From Ancylobacter novellus DSM 506 (lineage in GTDB: Bacteria > Pseudomonadota > Alphaproteobacteria > Rhizobiales > Xanthobacteraceae), in assembly GCF_000092925.1 (NCBI RefSeq), contig NC_014217.1, positions 496,001 to 560,000 of the forward strand: a stretch of DNA of 64,000 nt, in the 5' to 3' direction. Positions 40,579 to 49,424 of this stretch are shown piece after piece (the stretch's first letter is position 1; each line of letters begins with the position of its first letter). Made by a program: the position numbers and the translations under genes. Under the pieces are notes generated by a model. That model had not been told where the DNA came from. It saw nothing but the letters and a program-made list of their open reading frames with translations, and did not search any database.

Positions 40579-41316
40579 ATGGACAGTGCCTTCATCGAGC
40601 CCACCCTCGACGCCGGCGCCGCCGTCGGACAGCTAGTGCTCGTGCCCGGCCTCGGCTGCACGGAGCAGCTCTTCGCCGGCCAGGTCTGCCGGCTCGCGCG
40701 GCATTCGCGGGTGCGCTTCGCCGATACGCGGCGCGATGACACCATTGCCGGCATGGCCCGCCGGCTGCTGGAGGAGGTCGACGGCCCCTTCGCGCTCGCC
40801 GGACTTTCCATGGGCGGCTATGTCGCCATGGAGGTCGTCCGGCAGGCGCCTTCGCGTGTCACCCGGCTGGCTCTGCTCGACACCACCGCGGCGCCCGATG
40901 CCGAGAGCGCCCGCGAGTTCCGCCTGAAGCTCAGCGATCTCGCTCTGCGCGGGCACCTCGACGAGGTGCATGAGGCGCTGTGGCCGCGTCTGGTGGCGCC
41001 GAGCCGCCGAGATGACGCCGTCCTCGAAGGGCAGGTCTATTCGATGCTGGTCGCCACCGGCGGCGCCGCCTTCGCCCGCCAGCAGAACGCCATCATCGGC
41101 CGCGCCGATTCCCGCCCGGTGCTGGAGGGCGTCGCCGTGCCCACGCTGATCGTGGTCGGCTCGGAGGACATCGTCACCCCGGTCGCCACCGCCGCCGAGA
41201 TGGCCGGTCTCGTGCCCGGCGCAAGGCTGACCGTGGTGGAAGGCTCGGGCCATCTCAGCACGATGGAGGCTGCCGCCACCGTCGCCGACGCCATGGAGGA
41301 GTGGCTGACGCACTGA
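40579..41316 (+). CDS. Alpha/beta hydrolase
   Basis: 245 residues from ATG 40579 with AAAGGG upstream; ATG 40549 is possible. Nucleophile elbow is AGLSMGGY (Ser near 76), the acid is Asp in VVGSEDIVTP and the His is in VEGSGHLSTME. Similar to 3-oxoadipate enol-lactonase-like hydrolases. First gene of the operon behind palindrome copy 2, so it probably opens an ester or lactone related to the transported compound. Confidence 0.88.
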   Translation: MDSAFIEPTLDAGAAVGQLVLVPGLGCTEQLFAGQVCRLARHSRVRFADTRRDDTIAGMARRLLEEVDGPFALAGLSMGGYVAMEVVRQAPSRVTRLALLDTTAAPDAESAREFRLKLSDLALRGHLDEVHEALWPRLVAPSRRDDAVLEGQVYSMLVATGGAAFARQQNAIIGRADSRPVLEGVAVPTLIVVGSEDIVTPVATAAEMAGLVPGARLTVVEGSGHLSTMEAAATVADAMEEWLTH

Positions 41317-41401
41317 CGGATGCCTGCCGCCGACGCCATGGCGGATCACAGAAGAATAAACCGGCACACATCGCAAAGATGGGCCGGGCCAGGAGGAGCC
41401 C

Positions 41402-43144
41402 ATGAGTTCGATCGCCGCTGCGAGCGGCGTGGCGCGCCCGAGTGCAGCATCGCGCTGGTTAAGCCTCGAGACCTTTGTGCTGGGAGGCGCGATCCTCTCG
41501 CTCGTCATCCTCGTCGTCCTGCCCGTCGCCTCGCTGGTGGTCGCCAGCCTGTGGTCTGAGGACGGCGTCACCCTGGCCTATTACGAGCGGGCGCTGACCG
41601 GCGGCTCCTATCTGAGGGCGCTGGGCAATTCGCTCACGCTGGGCGCCTGGGTCGGGCTGATCAGCGTCATCGTCGGCGTGCCGCTCGCCTGGGCGGTGAG
41701 CCGCACCAATGTGCCGGGCAAGCCGCTGATCCAGGCGACGGCGACGCTCTCTTATCTGTCGCCGCCCTTCCTCACCTCCATCGCCTTCGTGAATCTATTC
41801 AGCCCCAATGCCGGGATCATCAACGTCCTGCTGCGCGACGTGCTGGGGCTGGGGATCACCTTCGACATCTTCACCATGAGCGGCCTCGTCTTCGTCACGG
41901 CGCTGCACACCTTCCCTTTCGTGTACCTCTTGGCATCAAGCGCGCTGCAGTCGGTCGATGCGTCTTATGAGGAGGCGGCGCAGATCCTCGGCGCCAGCAA
42001 GATCCGCACGGCACTCACCATCACCGCGCCATTGGTGGCGCCCGCCATCCTGTCCGGCACGCTGCTCGCCTTCGTGAACGCCATCGCGCTGTTCGGCTCA
42101 CAGGCGATCATCGGCCTGCCCGGTCGCATCGTGACGCTGCCGACGCGCATCTACGCGCTGTTCGACTATCCCCCGCAATACGGGCTGGCGGCGGCGCTGT
42201 CGCTGCTCTTCGTCGCCATCACCGTCATCGCGCTCTATCTCCAGCGCATGTTCCTGGCGCGGCGCTCCTATGTGACGCTCGGCGGCAAGGGAGCGCGCAG
42301 CCAATTGGTCGATCTCGGCCCCTGGCGCTGGGTGCTGTTCGGCGTCTGCGTGCTGGTGTGCCTGTTCGCCGTGGTCATGCCCTTCGCCTCGCTCATCGCC
42401 GTGTCGCTGAGCAAGTCGTGGGGGCTGGATTTCTGGCAGAGCCTGACGCTCGACAATTACAGGTTCATCCTGTTCGAGTACGACGTCACCCGCCGCGCCA
42501 TCCTCAACAGCCTCGTCCTGGCGACCATCGCCGCCACCGCCTGCGTGGCCCTCGGCGCCATCATCGGCTGGATCGACGTGCGCACGAAGATGCCGGGGCG
42601 GCGCCTGCTCGACTACGCCTCGCTGGTGCCGCTCGGCCTGCCGGGCATCGTCATGGCGGTGGCGCTGCTGCAGTTCTGGCTGTCGGTGCCTTACATCGTG
42701 CTCTACGGCACCTTCGCCATCCTGCTGCTGGCCTATATCGGCCGCTACGTGCCGCTCGGCGTGCGTGCGGCGAACTCCTCGCTGCGCCAGGTCGACCCTT
42801 CGCTGGAGGAGGCGGCGCACATACTCGGCGCCTCCTGGGGCCACACCATGCGCGAGATCACCCTGCCGCTGATCCGGCCGGGCCTGCTCGCCGGCTGGCT
42901 GCTGGTGTTCGTGCCGGTGGTGCAGGAGCTCTCGGCGTCGATCCTGCTGTTCTCGTCCGGCACCATCACCCTCGCAGTGGCGGTCTACAACCTCTACGAG
43001 ACCGGCTACATCGAGCCGGTCTCCGCCCTCGCCATGGTCAACATGACCATCATCGTCGTCGCCATGCTGATCGCGCACCGCCTCGGTGCCGGCCGCAAGA
43101 CGGTGAGCGACGACAGCAGCACGTCGTTCGGAGGCGCACGCTAA
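41402..43144 (+). CDS. Fused ABC transporter permease (two permease domains, Fe(III) type)
   Basis: 580 residues with about 12 membrane segments. Two complete permease units are fused, each with its coupling loop: EEAAQILGASKIRTALTITA near 195-214 and EEAAHILGASWGHTMREITL near 463-482. The fusion is typical of the FbpB/AfuB family, which moves Fe(III) but also organic anions, phosphonates and sugar phosphates in other members. The stop TAA overlaps the ATPase start. Confidence 0.92.
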   Translation: MSSIAAASGVARPSAASRWLSLETFVLGGAILSLVILVVLPVASLVVASLWSEDGVTLAYYERALTGGSYLRALGNSLTLGAWVGLISVIVGVPLAWAVSRTNVPGKPLIQATATLSYLSPPFLTSIAFVNLFSPNAGIINVLLRDVLGLGITFDIFTMSGLVFVTALHTFPFVYLLASSALQSVDASYEEAAQILGASKIRTALTITAPLVAPAILSGTLLAFVNAIALFGSQAIIGLPGRIVTLPTRIYALFDYPPQYGLAAALSLLFVAITVIALYLQRMFLARRSYVTLGGKGARSQLVDLGPWRWVLFGVCVLVCLFAVVMPFASLIAVSLSKSWGLDFWQSLTLDNYRFILFEYDVTRRAILNSLVLATIAATACVALGAIIGWIDVRTKMPGRRLLDYASLVPLGLPGIVMAVALLQFWLSVPYIVLYGTFAILLLAYIGRYVPLGVRAANSSLRQVDPSLEEAAHILGASWGHTMREITLPLIRPGLLAGWLLVFVPVVQELSASILLFSSGTITLAVAVYNLYETGYIEPVSALAMVNMTIIVVAMLIAHRLGAGRKTVSDDSSTSFGGAR

Positions 43145-44232
43145 TGGCCAGGATCCTCATCTCCGGGCTGACCAAGTCCTATACCGGCAACGGCGCCGCG
43201 CTGAGCGCGCTCGACCTCGACATCAAGGACAACCAGTTCGTCACCCTGCTCGGCCCGTCCGGCTGCGGCAAGACGACGACGCTGCGCCTGATCGCCGGCT
43301 ACATGACACCGGATGCCGGCACCATCCGGGTCGGCGACCGGGTCATCTCGTCGGCCGAAGGCGTCGCCCCGCCGGACAAGCGCGGCATGGGCATGGTGTT
43401 CCAGAACTATGCCGTCTGGCCGCACAAGACGGTCTACGAGAACGTCGTCTTCGGCCTGAAGCTGCGCCGGATCCCTTCGGAGGAGGCTCGGCGCCGCGTG
43501 CTGGAGACGCTAGCGCTGGTGAACCTCACGGGTCTCGAGAACCGCTTCCCGGCCGAGCTCTCCGGCGGGCAGCAGCAGCGCGTGGCGCTTGCCCGCAGCC
43601 TGGTCGTGGAGCCGGAGATCCTGCTGCTCGACGAGCCGCTGTCCAATCTCGACGCCAAGCTGCGCGAGCGCATGCGGCTCGAACTGAAGCAGCTCCAGCG
43701 GCGTACCGGCATCACCTTCGTCTATGTGACGCACGACCAGGCCGAGGCGCTGGCGCTCTCCGACCAGATCGCGGTCATGCATGGTGGCAAGCTCCAGCAA
43801 TACGGCACGCCTGACGATGTCTACCGGCGCCCGGCCAACAAGATCGTCGCCGACTTCATGGGCATCGTGAACTTTGTGCCGGGCATCGCGCGCGGCGGCG
43901 AGACGATCGAGATCGACGGCGTCGAGATGCGCTCGCCGCATGCGGGCGGGCTCGTCCCCGGCGAGCCGATCGACGTCGCGGTGCGGCCGGAGAATGTGCG
44001 CCTGTCCCGCGACGGAGCGGACGGCAAGCGGCTCACCGGGACGATCACCGAGAAGACCTATCTCGGCAACCTCATCGAATACTGGGTGCAACTCGCCTCC
44101 GGCGCGGTGCTGCGGGCGCAGACGCATCCGCTGGAGCAGTTCGATCCGGGCGAGGCCGTGGGCCTCGTCATCGATGCTCAGGAGAGCAGCGTCTTCCCGC
44201 GCGGCGAGGCGTCACCCTCGACCAAACACTAG
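43144..44232 (+). CDS. ABC transporter ATP-binding protein
   Basis: 362 residues from ATG 43144 overlapping the permease stop. Walker A GPSGCGKTT near 37-45, Q-loop FQNYAVWPHKTV, signature LSGGQQQR, Walker B ILLLDEPLSNLD and switch histidine YVTHDQAEAL are all intact. TOBE domain from about 280. It powers the fused permease above. Confidence 0.93.
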   Translation: MARILISGLTKSYTGNGAALSALDLDIKDNQFVTLLGPSGCGKTTTLRLIAGYMTPDAGTIRVGDRVISSAEGVAPPDKRGMGMVFQNYAVWPHKTVYENVVFGLKLRRIPSEEARRRVLETLALVNLTGLENRFPAELSGGQQQRVALARSLVVEPEILLLDEPLSNLDAKLRERMRLELKQLQRRTGITFVYVTHDQAEALALSDQIAVMHGGKLQQYGTPDDVYRRPANKIVADFMGIVNFVPGIARGGETIEIDGVEMRSPHAGGLVPGEPIDVAVRPENVRLSRDGADGKRLTGTITEKTYLGNLIEYWVQLASGAVLRAQTHPLEQFDPGEAVGLVIDAQESSVFPRGEASPSTKH

Positions 44233-44258
44233 GCACGCATTCGAGAACGGAGAACATC

Positions 44259-45185
44259 ATGCAGAGCGCGACCGCGCCGAAGCCCGTCGTCACCGGGCGC
44301 GAGCACTGGACGAAGAACGGCGATGCCGAGCTGTTCCTCTGGCAGAAGGCGCCCGCCGACGGGCGCACGCCGGCCGGCACCATCCTGTTCGTCCACGGCT
44401 CGTCCATGGCCTCGCAGCCGACCTTCGACCTGCAGGTGCCCGGCCGGCCGTGGTCCTCGGCGATGGACTATTTCGTCGACAAGGGCTTCGAGACCTGGTG
44501 CGTCGACATGCGCGGCTATGGCCGCTCCGACAAGCGGCCGGGCACGCGCGCGACCATCGCCGAGGGCGCCGAGGATCTGGTGGCGGCGACCGACTACATC
44601 ATCCGCGAGACCGGGGCGACGTCGTTCCACACCTACGGCATCTCCTCCGGCGCGCTGCGCGCCGCCGCCTTCACCGAGCTCAAGCCCGAACGCGTGAAGC
44701 GCCTCGCGCTCGACGCCTTCGTGTGGACCGGGGAGGGCAGCCACACGCTGGAGAACCGGCGCAAGAAGCTCCCCGACTTCCGCGAGGGCGAGCGGCGGCC
44801 GATCGACAAGGCCTTCGTCTATTCGATCTTCAACCGCGACCATCCCGGCGCGGCTGAGGACAAGGTGATCGAAGCCTTCGCCGACGGCATCACCGCCCTC
44901 GACGATTCCATGCCGAACGGCACCTATATCGACATGTGCACGCGGCTGCCGCTCATCGACCCGGCGAAGATCACCGTGCCGACCATCATCATGCGCGGCG
45001 AGTGGGACGGCATCGCCGGCTTCGACGATCTCGCCGCCTTCTTCAAGCTTCTGCCCAATCCCGACAAGCAGTTCGCGGTGATGCCGGGCATCTCGCACGC
45101 CTCGATCCAGCAGAAGAACTACATGATCGTCTACCACATACTGCACGCCTTCTTCACCCAGCCGGACCCCGTCTATCGCGGCTGA
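44259..45185 (+). CDS. Alpha/beta hydrolase (second of the island)
   Basis: 308 residues. The fold starts with ILFVHGSSMASQPTFDLQVP, an oxyanion-hole HG, then CVDMRGYGRSDK and the nucleophile elbow YGISSGALR (Ser near 128). Late acid and base are in MRGEWDGIAGFDD and GISHASIQ. There is no signal peptide, so it is cytoplasmic. It lies between the ATPase and the binding-protein gene, making a co-transported ester, amide or lactone likely. Exact reaction unknown. Confidence 0.85.
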   Translation: MQSATAPKPVVTGREHWTKNGDAELFLWQKAPADGRTPAGTILFVHGSSMASQPTFDLQVPGRPWSSAMDYFVDKGFETWCVDMRGYGRSDKRPGTRATIAEGAEDLVAATDYIIRETGATSFHTYGISSGALRAAAFTELKPERVKRLALDAFVWTGEGSHTLENRRKKLPDFREGERRPIDKAFVYSIFNRDHPGAAEDKVIEAFADGITALDDSMPNGTYIDMCTRLPLIDPAKITVPTIIMRGEWDGIAGFDDLAAFFKLLPNPDKQFAVMPGISHASIQQKNYMIVYHILHAFFTQPDPVYRG

Positions 45186-45224
45186 GCAAGCACCAATCAC
45201 AAAACAAAAGAACCGGAGGAAACC

Positions 45225-46262
45225 ATGCTGAAGAACGCCATCGTGCATAGATCCGTGCGTTGCTGGCTTGCCGCCGGCGCGGGCCTCCTCATCGGCAGCT
45301 TCGCCTTCGCCGCCTCGGCGGAGGAGGTCGACATGGCCAAGGCGAAGGCCGAGGGCAAGCTGGTCTGGTACACCTCGACCGCCATCGGGCAGGCCAACAA
45401 CCTCGCGCTGATGTTCGAGAAGCAGACCGGCATCAAGGTCGAGCTGTTCCGCTCGGGCGGCTCGGCCATCCTGCGCCGCTTCATGCAGGAAGCCTCCGCC
45501 GGCAAGATCGCGGCCGACGTGATGACGATGTCGGACCCGGCCGCGGCCGACCAGCTCTCCGAGAAGGGCACCTTCGTCGCCTTCAAGCCGAAGGACTTCG
45601 ACAAGATCACCGAAACCGCGAGGAACAAGGACGGCTACTGGATCGCCCAGCGCCTCAACGCCATCACCATCTACATGCGCGGCGACAAGGTGCCGCCGGC
45701 CGAGCGGCCCAAGAAGTGGACCGACCTCACCGACGCGAAATATGACGGCAAGCTGGTGATGACCGACCCGAGCTTCACCTCGGTCCAGCTCACCACGGTC
45801 GGCGTGCTCGCCGACAAGTATGGCTGGGACTACTACGAGAAGCTGAACGACGGCGACATCATGATCGTCCAGGGCAACCAGCAGGTCGCCGACAACATCA
45901 AGCGCGGCGAGCGGCTCATCGCGGTGGGCGCGCTCGACGTCTACATCGCCGCCGACCGCCGCAACGGCCACGACTTCGTCTCGATCTATCCGGAGGACGG
46001 CACGCTGCTGATCCCCTCGCCGACGGGGATCATCAAGGGCGGCCCGCACCCGAACGCGGCCAAGGCCTTCGCCGAGTTCATGATCAGCCCCGAGGCGCAG
46101 AAGACCTTCCCGGAGACCGGCGAATATTCGGCGCGCGTCGACATGGCGCCGCCCGCCGGCAATCCCAAGGTCGACGAGATCAAGCTGATGCCGGTGGACT
46201 ATGAGAAGCTGGAAACCCAGGCCGCCGAGATCAAGGAAAAGTTCAACGACATCTTCCGCTGA
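45225..46262 (+). CDS. ABC transporter substrate-binding protein, Fe(III)/FbpA-like fold
   Basis: 345 residues. Signal peptide about 1-31 (GAGLLIGSFAFAASA). Mature start EGKLVWYTSTAIGQANNLALMFEK is typical of the family-1 FbpA/AfuA-type binding proteins. No tyrosine pair typical of iron binding is obvious at the expected late position, and the neighbours are carbon-metabolism enzymes, so an organic ligand is more likely than iron. GGAGG precedes the ATG. Confidence 0.88.
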   Translation: MLKNAIVHRSVRCWLAAGAGLLIGSFAFAASAEEVDMAKAKAEGKLVWYTSTAIGQANNLALMFEKQTGIKVELFRSGGSAILRRFMQEASAGKIAADVMTMSDPAAADQLSEKGTFVAFKPKDFDKITETARNKDGYWIAQRLNAITIYMRGDKVPPAERPKKWTDLTDAKYDGKLVMTDPSFTSVQLTTVGVLADKYGWDYYEKLNDGDIMIVQGNQQVADNIKRGERLIAVGALDVYIAADRRNGHDFVSIYPEDGTLLIPSPTGIIKGGPHPNAAKAFAEFMISPEAQKTFPETGEYSARVDMAPPAGNPKVDEIKLMPVDYEKLETQAAEIKEKFNDIFR

Positions 46263-46408
46263 CATAAGGCGCGGGTCCGGGCGCCTTCAGGCACCGGGGT
46301 CCGCTCGCCAGACCGACATGCGTCCGGCCTCCCGGGCGCCTGCGGCGAGTCCGATCGATCGGACCCGCCATCCCTCCACTCGACTTCCTAACCAAGACGG
46401 AACGACAC

Positions 46409-47254
46409 ATGAAACTCTGCCGCGTAGGTGAACTGGGCAAGGAAAAGCCGGCCCTCGTCGATGGCAATGGGCGGCTGCGCGACATCTCGCAGGTCATCGG
46501 CGAGATCGACGGCGGCGTGCTGGAGCGCGGCGACCTCGGCAAGCTGGCCGGCCTCGATGTCGAGGCGCTGCCGCTCATCGCCGGCACGCCGCGCTACGGC
46601 GTTCCGATCGCCAATGTCTCGAAGATGGTGTGCATCGGCCTGAACTATTCCGACCACGCCAAGGAAGCGGGCCTCGCCATCCCCTCCGAGCCGATCATCT
46701 TCCTCAAGGCGCCGAGCGCCTTCTGCGGCCCGAACGACCCGACCATCATCCCGGTCGGCTCCAGCAAGCTCGACTGGGAGGTCGAGCTCGGCGTGGTCAT
46801 CGGCAAGACGACCCGCAACATCAGTGAGGCCGACGCCTTCTCGGCGGTGGCGGGCTATTGCGTGGTGAACGACGTCTCCGAGCGCGCCTTCCAGATGCAG
46901 AGCTCGCAATGGGACAAAGGCAAGAACTGCGACAGCTTCGGCCCCATCGGCCCGTGGTTCGTGACCAAGGACGAGGTGCCGGACCCGCAGGCTCTGGCGA
47001 TGAAGGCGAGCGTCAACGGCACCGTCATGCAGGACGGCAGCACGTCGACCATGATCTTCGACGTGCGCACGCTGGTCTCCTATGTCAGCCGCTACATGAC
47101 GCTGGCGCCCGGTGACATCATCGCCACCGGCACGCCGCCCGGCGTCGGCATGGGCCAGAAGCCTGAGCCGATCTGGCTGAAGGCGGGCGACGTGGTGGAG
47201 ATCGAGATCGCCGGTCTCGGCCACCAGTGCCAGCGGGTGACCGCGCGAGGCTGA
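46409..47254 (+). CDS. Fumarylacetoacetate hydrolase-family protein
   Basis: 281 residues. The family core has CIGLNYSDHAKEAG, the metal-binding DWEVELGVVIGK, GYCVVNDVSERAFQ, DSFGPIGPWFV and the late TGTPPGVGMGQ. Members cleave C-C bonds of 1,3-diketo acids; the sequence is closest by eye to 2,4-diketo-3-deoxy-sugar-acid hydrolases (L-fuconate/L-rhamnonate type). A sugar-acid or oxo-acid pathway would fit the reductase and hydrolases in this island. It ends the operon. Substrate is inference. Confidence 0.88.
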   Translation: MKLCRVGELGKEKPALVDGNGRLRDISQVIGEIDGGVLERGDLGKLAGLDVEALPLIAGTPRYGVPIANVSKMVCIGLNYSDHAKEAGLAIPSEPIIFLKAPSAFCGPNDPTIIPVGSSKLDWEVELGVVIGKTTRNISEADAFSAVAGYCVVNDVSERAFQMQSSQWDKGKNCDSFGPIGPWFVTKDEVPDPQALAMKASVNGTVMQDGSTSTMIFDVRTLVSYVSRYMTLAPGDIIATGTPPGVGMGQKPEPIWLKAGDVVEIEIAGLGHQCQRVTARG

Positions 47255-47293
47255 CGCCGTCCAGCATGCCAGGCCGGGGATGCGCACTGGGCA

Positions 47294-47806
47294 TCAGCCC
47301 ATGCACGCATCCTCGGTCTTGCTGTATCCGGCCGGCTTCGGCGCGTTCTTCTGCGGCTGCCCTCGCCCGAGGGCGCCGTCGGAGCGCGCGCGCAGATAGA
47401 CGAAGATCGCGTCGAGGTAGCACATCACGTTCGGGTTGGTGCCGAAGGCGGGCATGACGAGGTCCTGGCTGGCGCTGACGTTCTGCTTGCCGTTCGTCAC
47501 CGTGTCGGTGAACTGGCTGTAGCTGAGCGTCTTGAGCGCGTCGACCAGCGAAGGGCCGAAGCTCGATCCCAGCCCGTCCGGTCCATGGCACTGCATGCAG
47601 TTGGCCGTGTAGCGGATGTAGCCGACCGAGGTGTACCAGTCGACGGTGCCGTCCTTGTCGATCTTGAAGGTCGGGTTGCCGTTCTTGTCGGCATATTCCC
47701 CGTCACTGGAACTGACGGCGGCCGGGTCGCCGGAGCCGTCGGCATTCACCTGCGACGGGACGAGGAGAAGGAGGGCGGCCATCACCGCCCGGATCCGTAC
47801 CTGCAT
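47294..47806 (-). CDS. Cytochrome c, alcohol-oxidation type with four cysteines
   Basis: 170 residues from ATG 47806, preceded by GGGAGGA. A signal peptide (MQVRIRAVMAALLLLVPSQVNA) sends it to the periplasm. Haem attachment is CMQCH near residue 70, and two more cysteines occur at VMC and near the C-terminus (EDACMG), which together match a small family of cytochromes found with methanol/ethanol oxidation (PedF-like or XoxG-associated). No PQQ dehydrogenase is in the window; the GMC oxidoreductase nearby could donate electrons instead, which is inference. Confidence 0.82.
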   Translation of the reverse strand: MQVRIRAVMAALLLLVPSQVNADGSGDPAAVSSSDGEYADKNGNPTFKIDKDGTVDWYTSVGYIRYTANCMQCHGPDGLGSSFGPSLVDALKTLSYSQFTDTVTNGKQNVSASQDLVMPAFGTNPNVMCYLDAIFVYLRARSDGALGRGQPQKNAPKPAGYSKTEDACMG

Positions 47807-47902
47807 GTTGTCCTCCCATGCCGTCCGACTTCTCTGAGGGTCGGATCGTGACATGCCGTGGCGGACTGTCTTGCCACCGCGCACGGCGGTCAAGTCGGAC
47901 GG

Positions 47903-49039
47903 TCAGTGATCACGCTTGTGTGGGGCCGTCGCGGTCCCGGTGCGGACCGGCGCCTGCCGCTCGACCCGGCGCAGCGTTTCGCGCAGCTGGCGGTCGATCG
48001 CGCGCAGGCGCACCTCGTCTGACGCCAGCGCCGCCAGCGCCATCAGGGTCTGCGCCTCGCGCTCGTCCAGCTTGCGGGGCTTGTAGTCGATGACGCAGAG
48101 AGAGCCGACGGTGAAGCCCTCATTGTCCATGACCGGCGCCCCCGCATAGAAGCGGAACAGCGGCTGGCCCTGCACGGCGGGATTCTTCGCGAAGCGGGGA
48201 TCGCGCGACAGGTCCTCCACCGAGAAGACGCCCTTCTGCAGGATGGTGTGATTGCAGAAGGCCCAGCTGCGCGGCGTTTCGGGAAGGTCGAGGCCGAAGC
48301 GCGACTTGAACCATTGCCGGGTCGGCGTGAGCAGCGTGAGCAGCGCGATGGGCGCGTCGAGGTTGCGTGCGGCCAGCCAGGTCAGGCGGTCGAACGCCTC
48401 CTCGGGTGCGGTGTCCAGCAGCCCCGAACGCTCCAGCGCCACCAGCCTCTGGCTCTCGTTCAGCGCGATGGGAAAGGGCAGGTCGTCCTGAGCGACGATG
48501 ACCTCGCCCGCATCCGCCAGCGAGGCGCGGATCGCCGCCGGCGCCTGGTCGGGCGCGTCGAGGCGGAGCACCCGGTCGGGCAGGGCGCGCGCCGACGCGG
48601 CGACGGCCAGCAGGCGGGTATGGCCGAGGGAGGGGTTCGAGGCCACGTTGTTCAAGAGCGCCAGCCGCTCGGGATCGGTCTCGTCGAGGTCGACGAGGAT
48701 GGCATAGGGCCGCGCCGAGCCGATGGCGAACAGCGCGTCGTGCACATCGTCGAAGACCTCCGCCGTGCACTCGGCGACGTCGGCGAACAGGCGTTCATAG
48801 AAGGCAAGCCGTTCCGCCGGCGCCACGACGATCACGGTGGCCGAGGGCAGGGCCTCGTCCTGCGCGCGCTTTTCGATCAGCGCCATGATGTCCGCGCGAT
48901 AGACGCGCCGGTGCCCGCCCGGCGTCTTCCATGACGGTACCGAGCCGCCCTCGATCAGCAGCTGCGCCGTGCGGATCGAGACGCCGAGCAGCCTCGCGGT
49001 GTCCGCTGTAGTCAGAATGTCCTTGTCGGTCTTTCCCAT
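47903..49039 (-). CDS. Regulator with excisionase/MerR-type HTH and GAF domain
   Basis: 378 residues. N-terminal DNA-binding domain at about 8-58: LTTADTARLLGVSIRTAQLL then WKTPGGHRRVYRADI, the helix-wing pattern of HTH_17/MerR-type proteins. A middle region (about 65-170) resembles a receiver-like fold without clear acidic pocket. A GAF domain lies at about 205-345 (LVALERSGLLDTAPEEAFDR, SWAFCNHTIL, FYAGAPVMDNEGFTVGSLCV). It ends near a coiled tail. It precedes the cytochrome gene by 97 bases on the same strand. Cytoplasmic; ligand unknown. Confidence 0.8.
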   Translation of the reverse strand: MGKTDKDILTTADTARLLGVSIRTAQLLIEGGSVPSWKTPGGHRRVYRADIMALIEKRAQDEALPSATVIVVAPAERLAFYERLFADVAECTAEVFDDVHDALFAIGSARPYAILVDLDETDPERLALLNNVASNPSLGHTRLLAVAASARALPDRVLRLDAPDQAPAAIRASLADAGEVIVAQDDLPFPIALNESQRLVALERSGLLDTAPEEAFDRLTWLAARNLDAPIALLTLLTPTRQWFKSRFGLDLPETPRSWAFCNHTILQKGVFSVEDLSRDPRFAKNPAVQGQPLFRFYAGAPVMDNEGFTVGSLCVIDYKPRKLDEREAQTLMALAALASDEVRLRAIDRQLRETLRRVERQAPVRTGTATAPHKRDH

Positions 49040-49424
49040 CGCTTTCCCGGCAGCTCACGCCCTTCACGCACCGGAAACGTTCAGCTTTCCGGCGTTGCGC
49101 TGACCTATTCCCTATCAAGCTGGGGATCGTCGCGCAAAATTATAAGAGTTGCTAAATTTGATAGATTTGATACTCATCTCGCCCCGACGGTGAGCGCATC
49201 TGCCCGCCGTCGTCGGAGGCGGTTCCCGCCCGCGCCGTGCTCTGCAGGCACGCGAGCGGACGGGAAGGCTCTGGCAGATCGTGTGAGTGAGTGGCGCCCC
49301 CCATGCGCCGGCAGCGCAGAGGATCAGCACCGCCCGCCCGATTGCTAGCCCAGCAGAACATTGCCCGTCCTGCCGCCCCCCCGTTCCCGACCAATGCGAG
49401 TTCCCTTCAACAAGGAAGTCCAAG
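49040..49424. promoter_or_regulatory. Divergent control region between HTH-GAF regulator and GMC oxidoreductase
   Basis: A 385-base gene-free stretch. An AT-rich part at 49135-49180 holds the direct repeat TTTGATA at 49057-offset positions 49157-49163 and 49166-49172, 9 bases apart, a plausible site for the HTH-GAF regulator. No clear promoter or terminator was found in the remainder. Confidence 0.4.

Noticed and set aside
47255..47293. Terminator between FAH-family gene and cytochrome gene
   Set aside because: Only a short hairpin overlapping the cytochrome stop, without T-run; evidence too weak to list.
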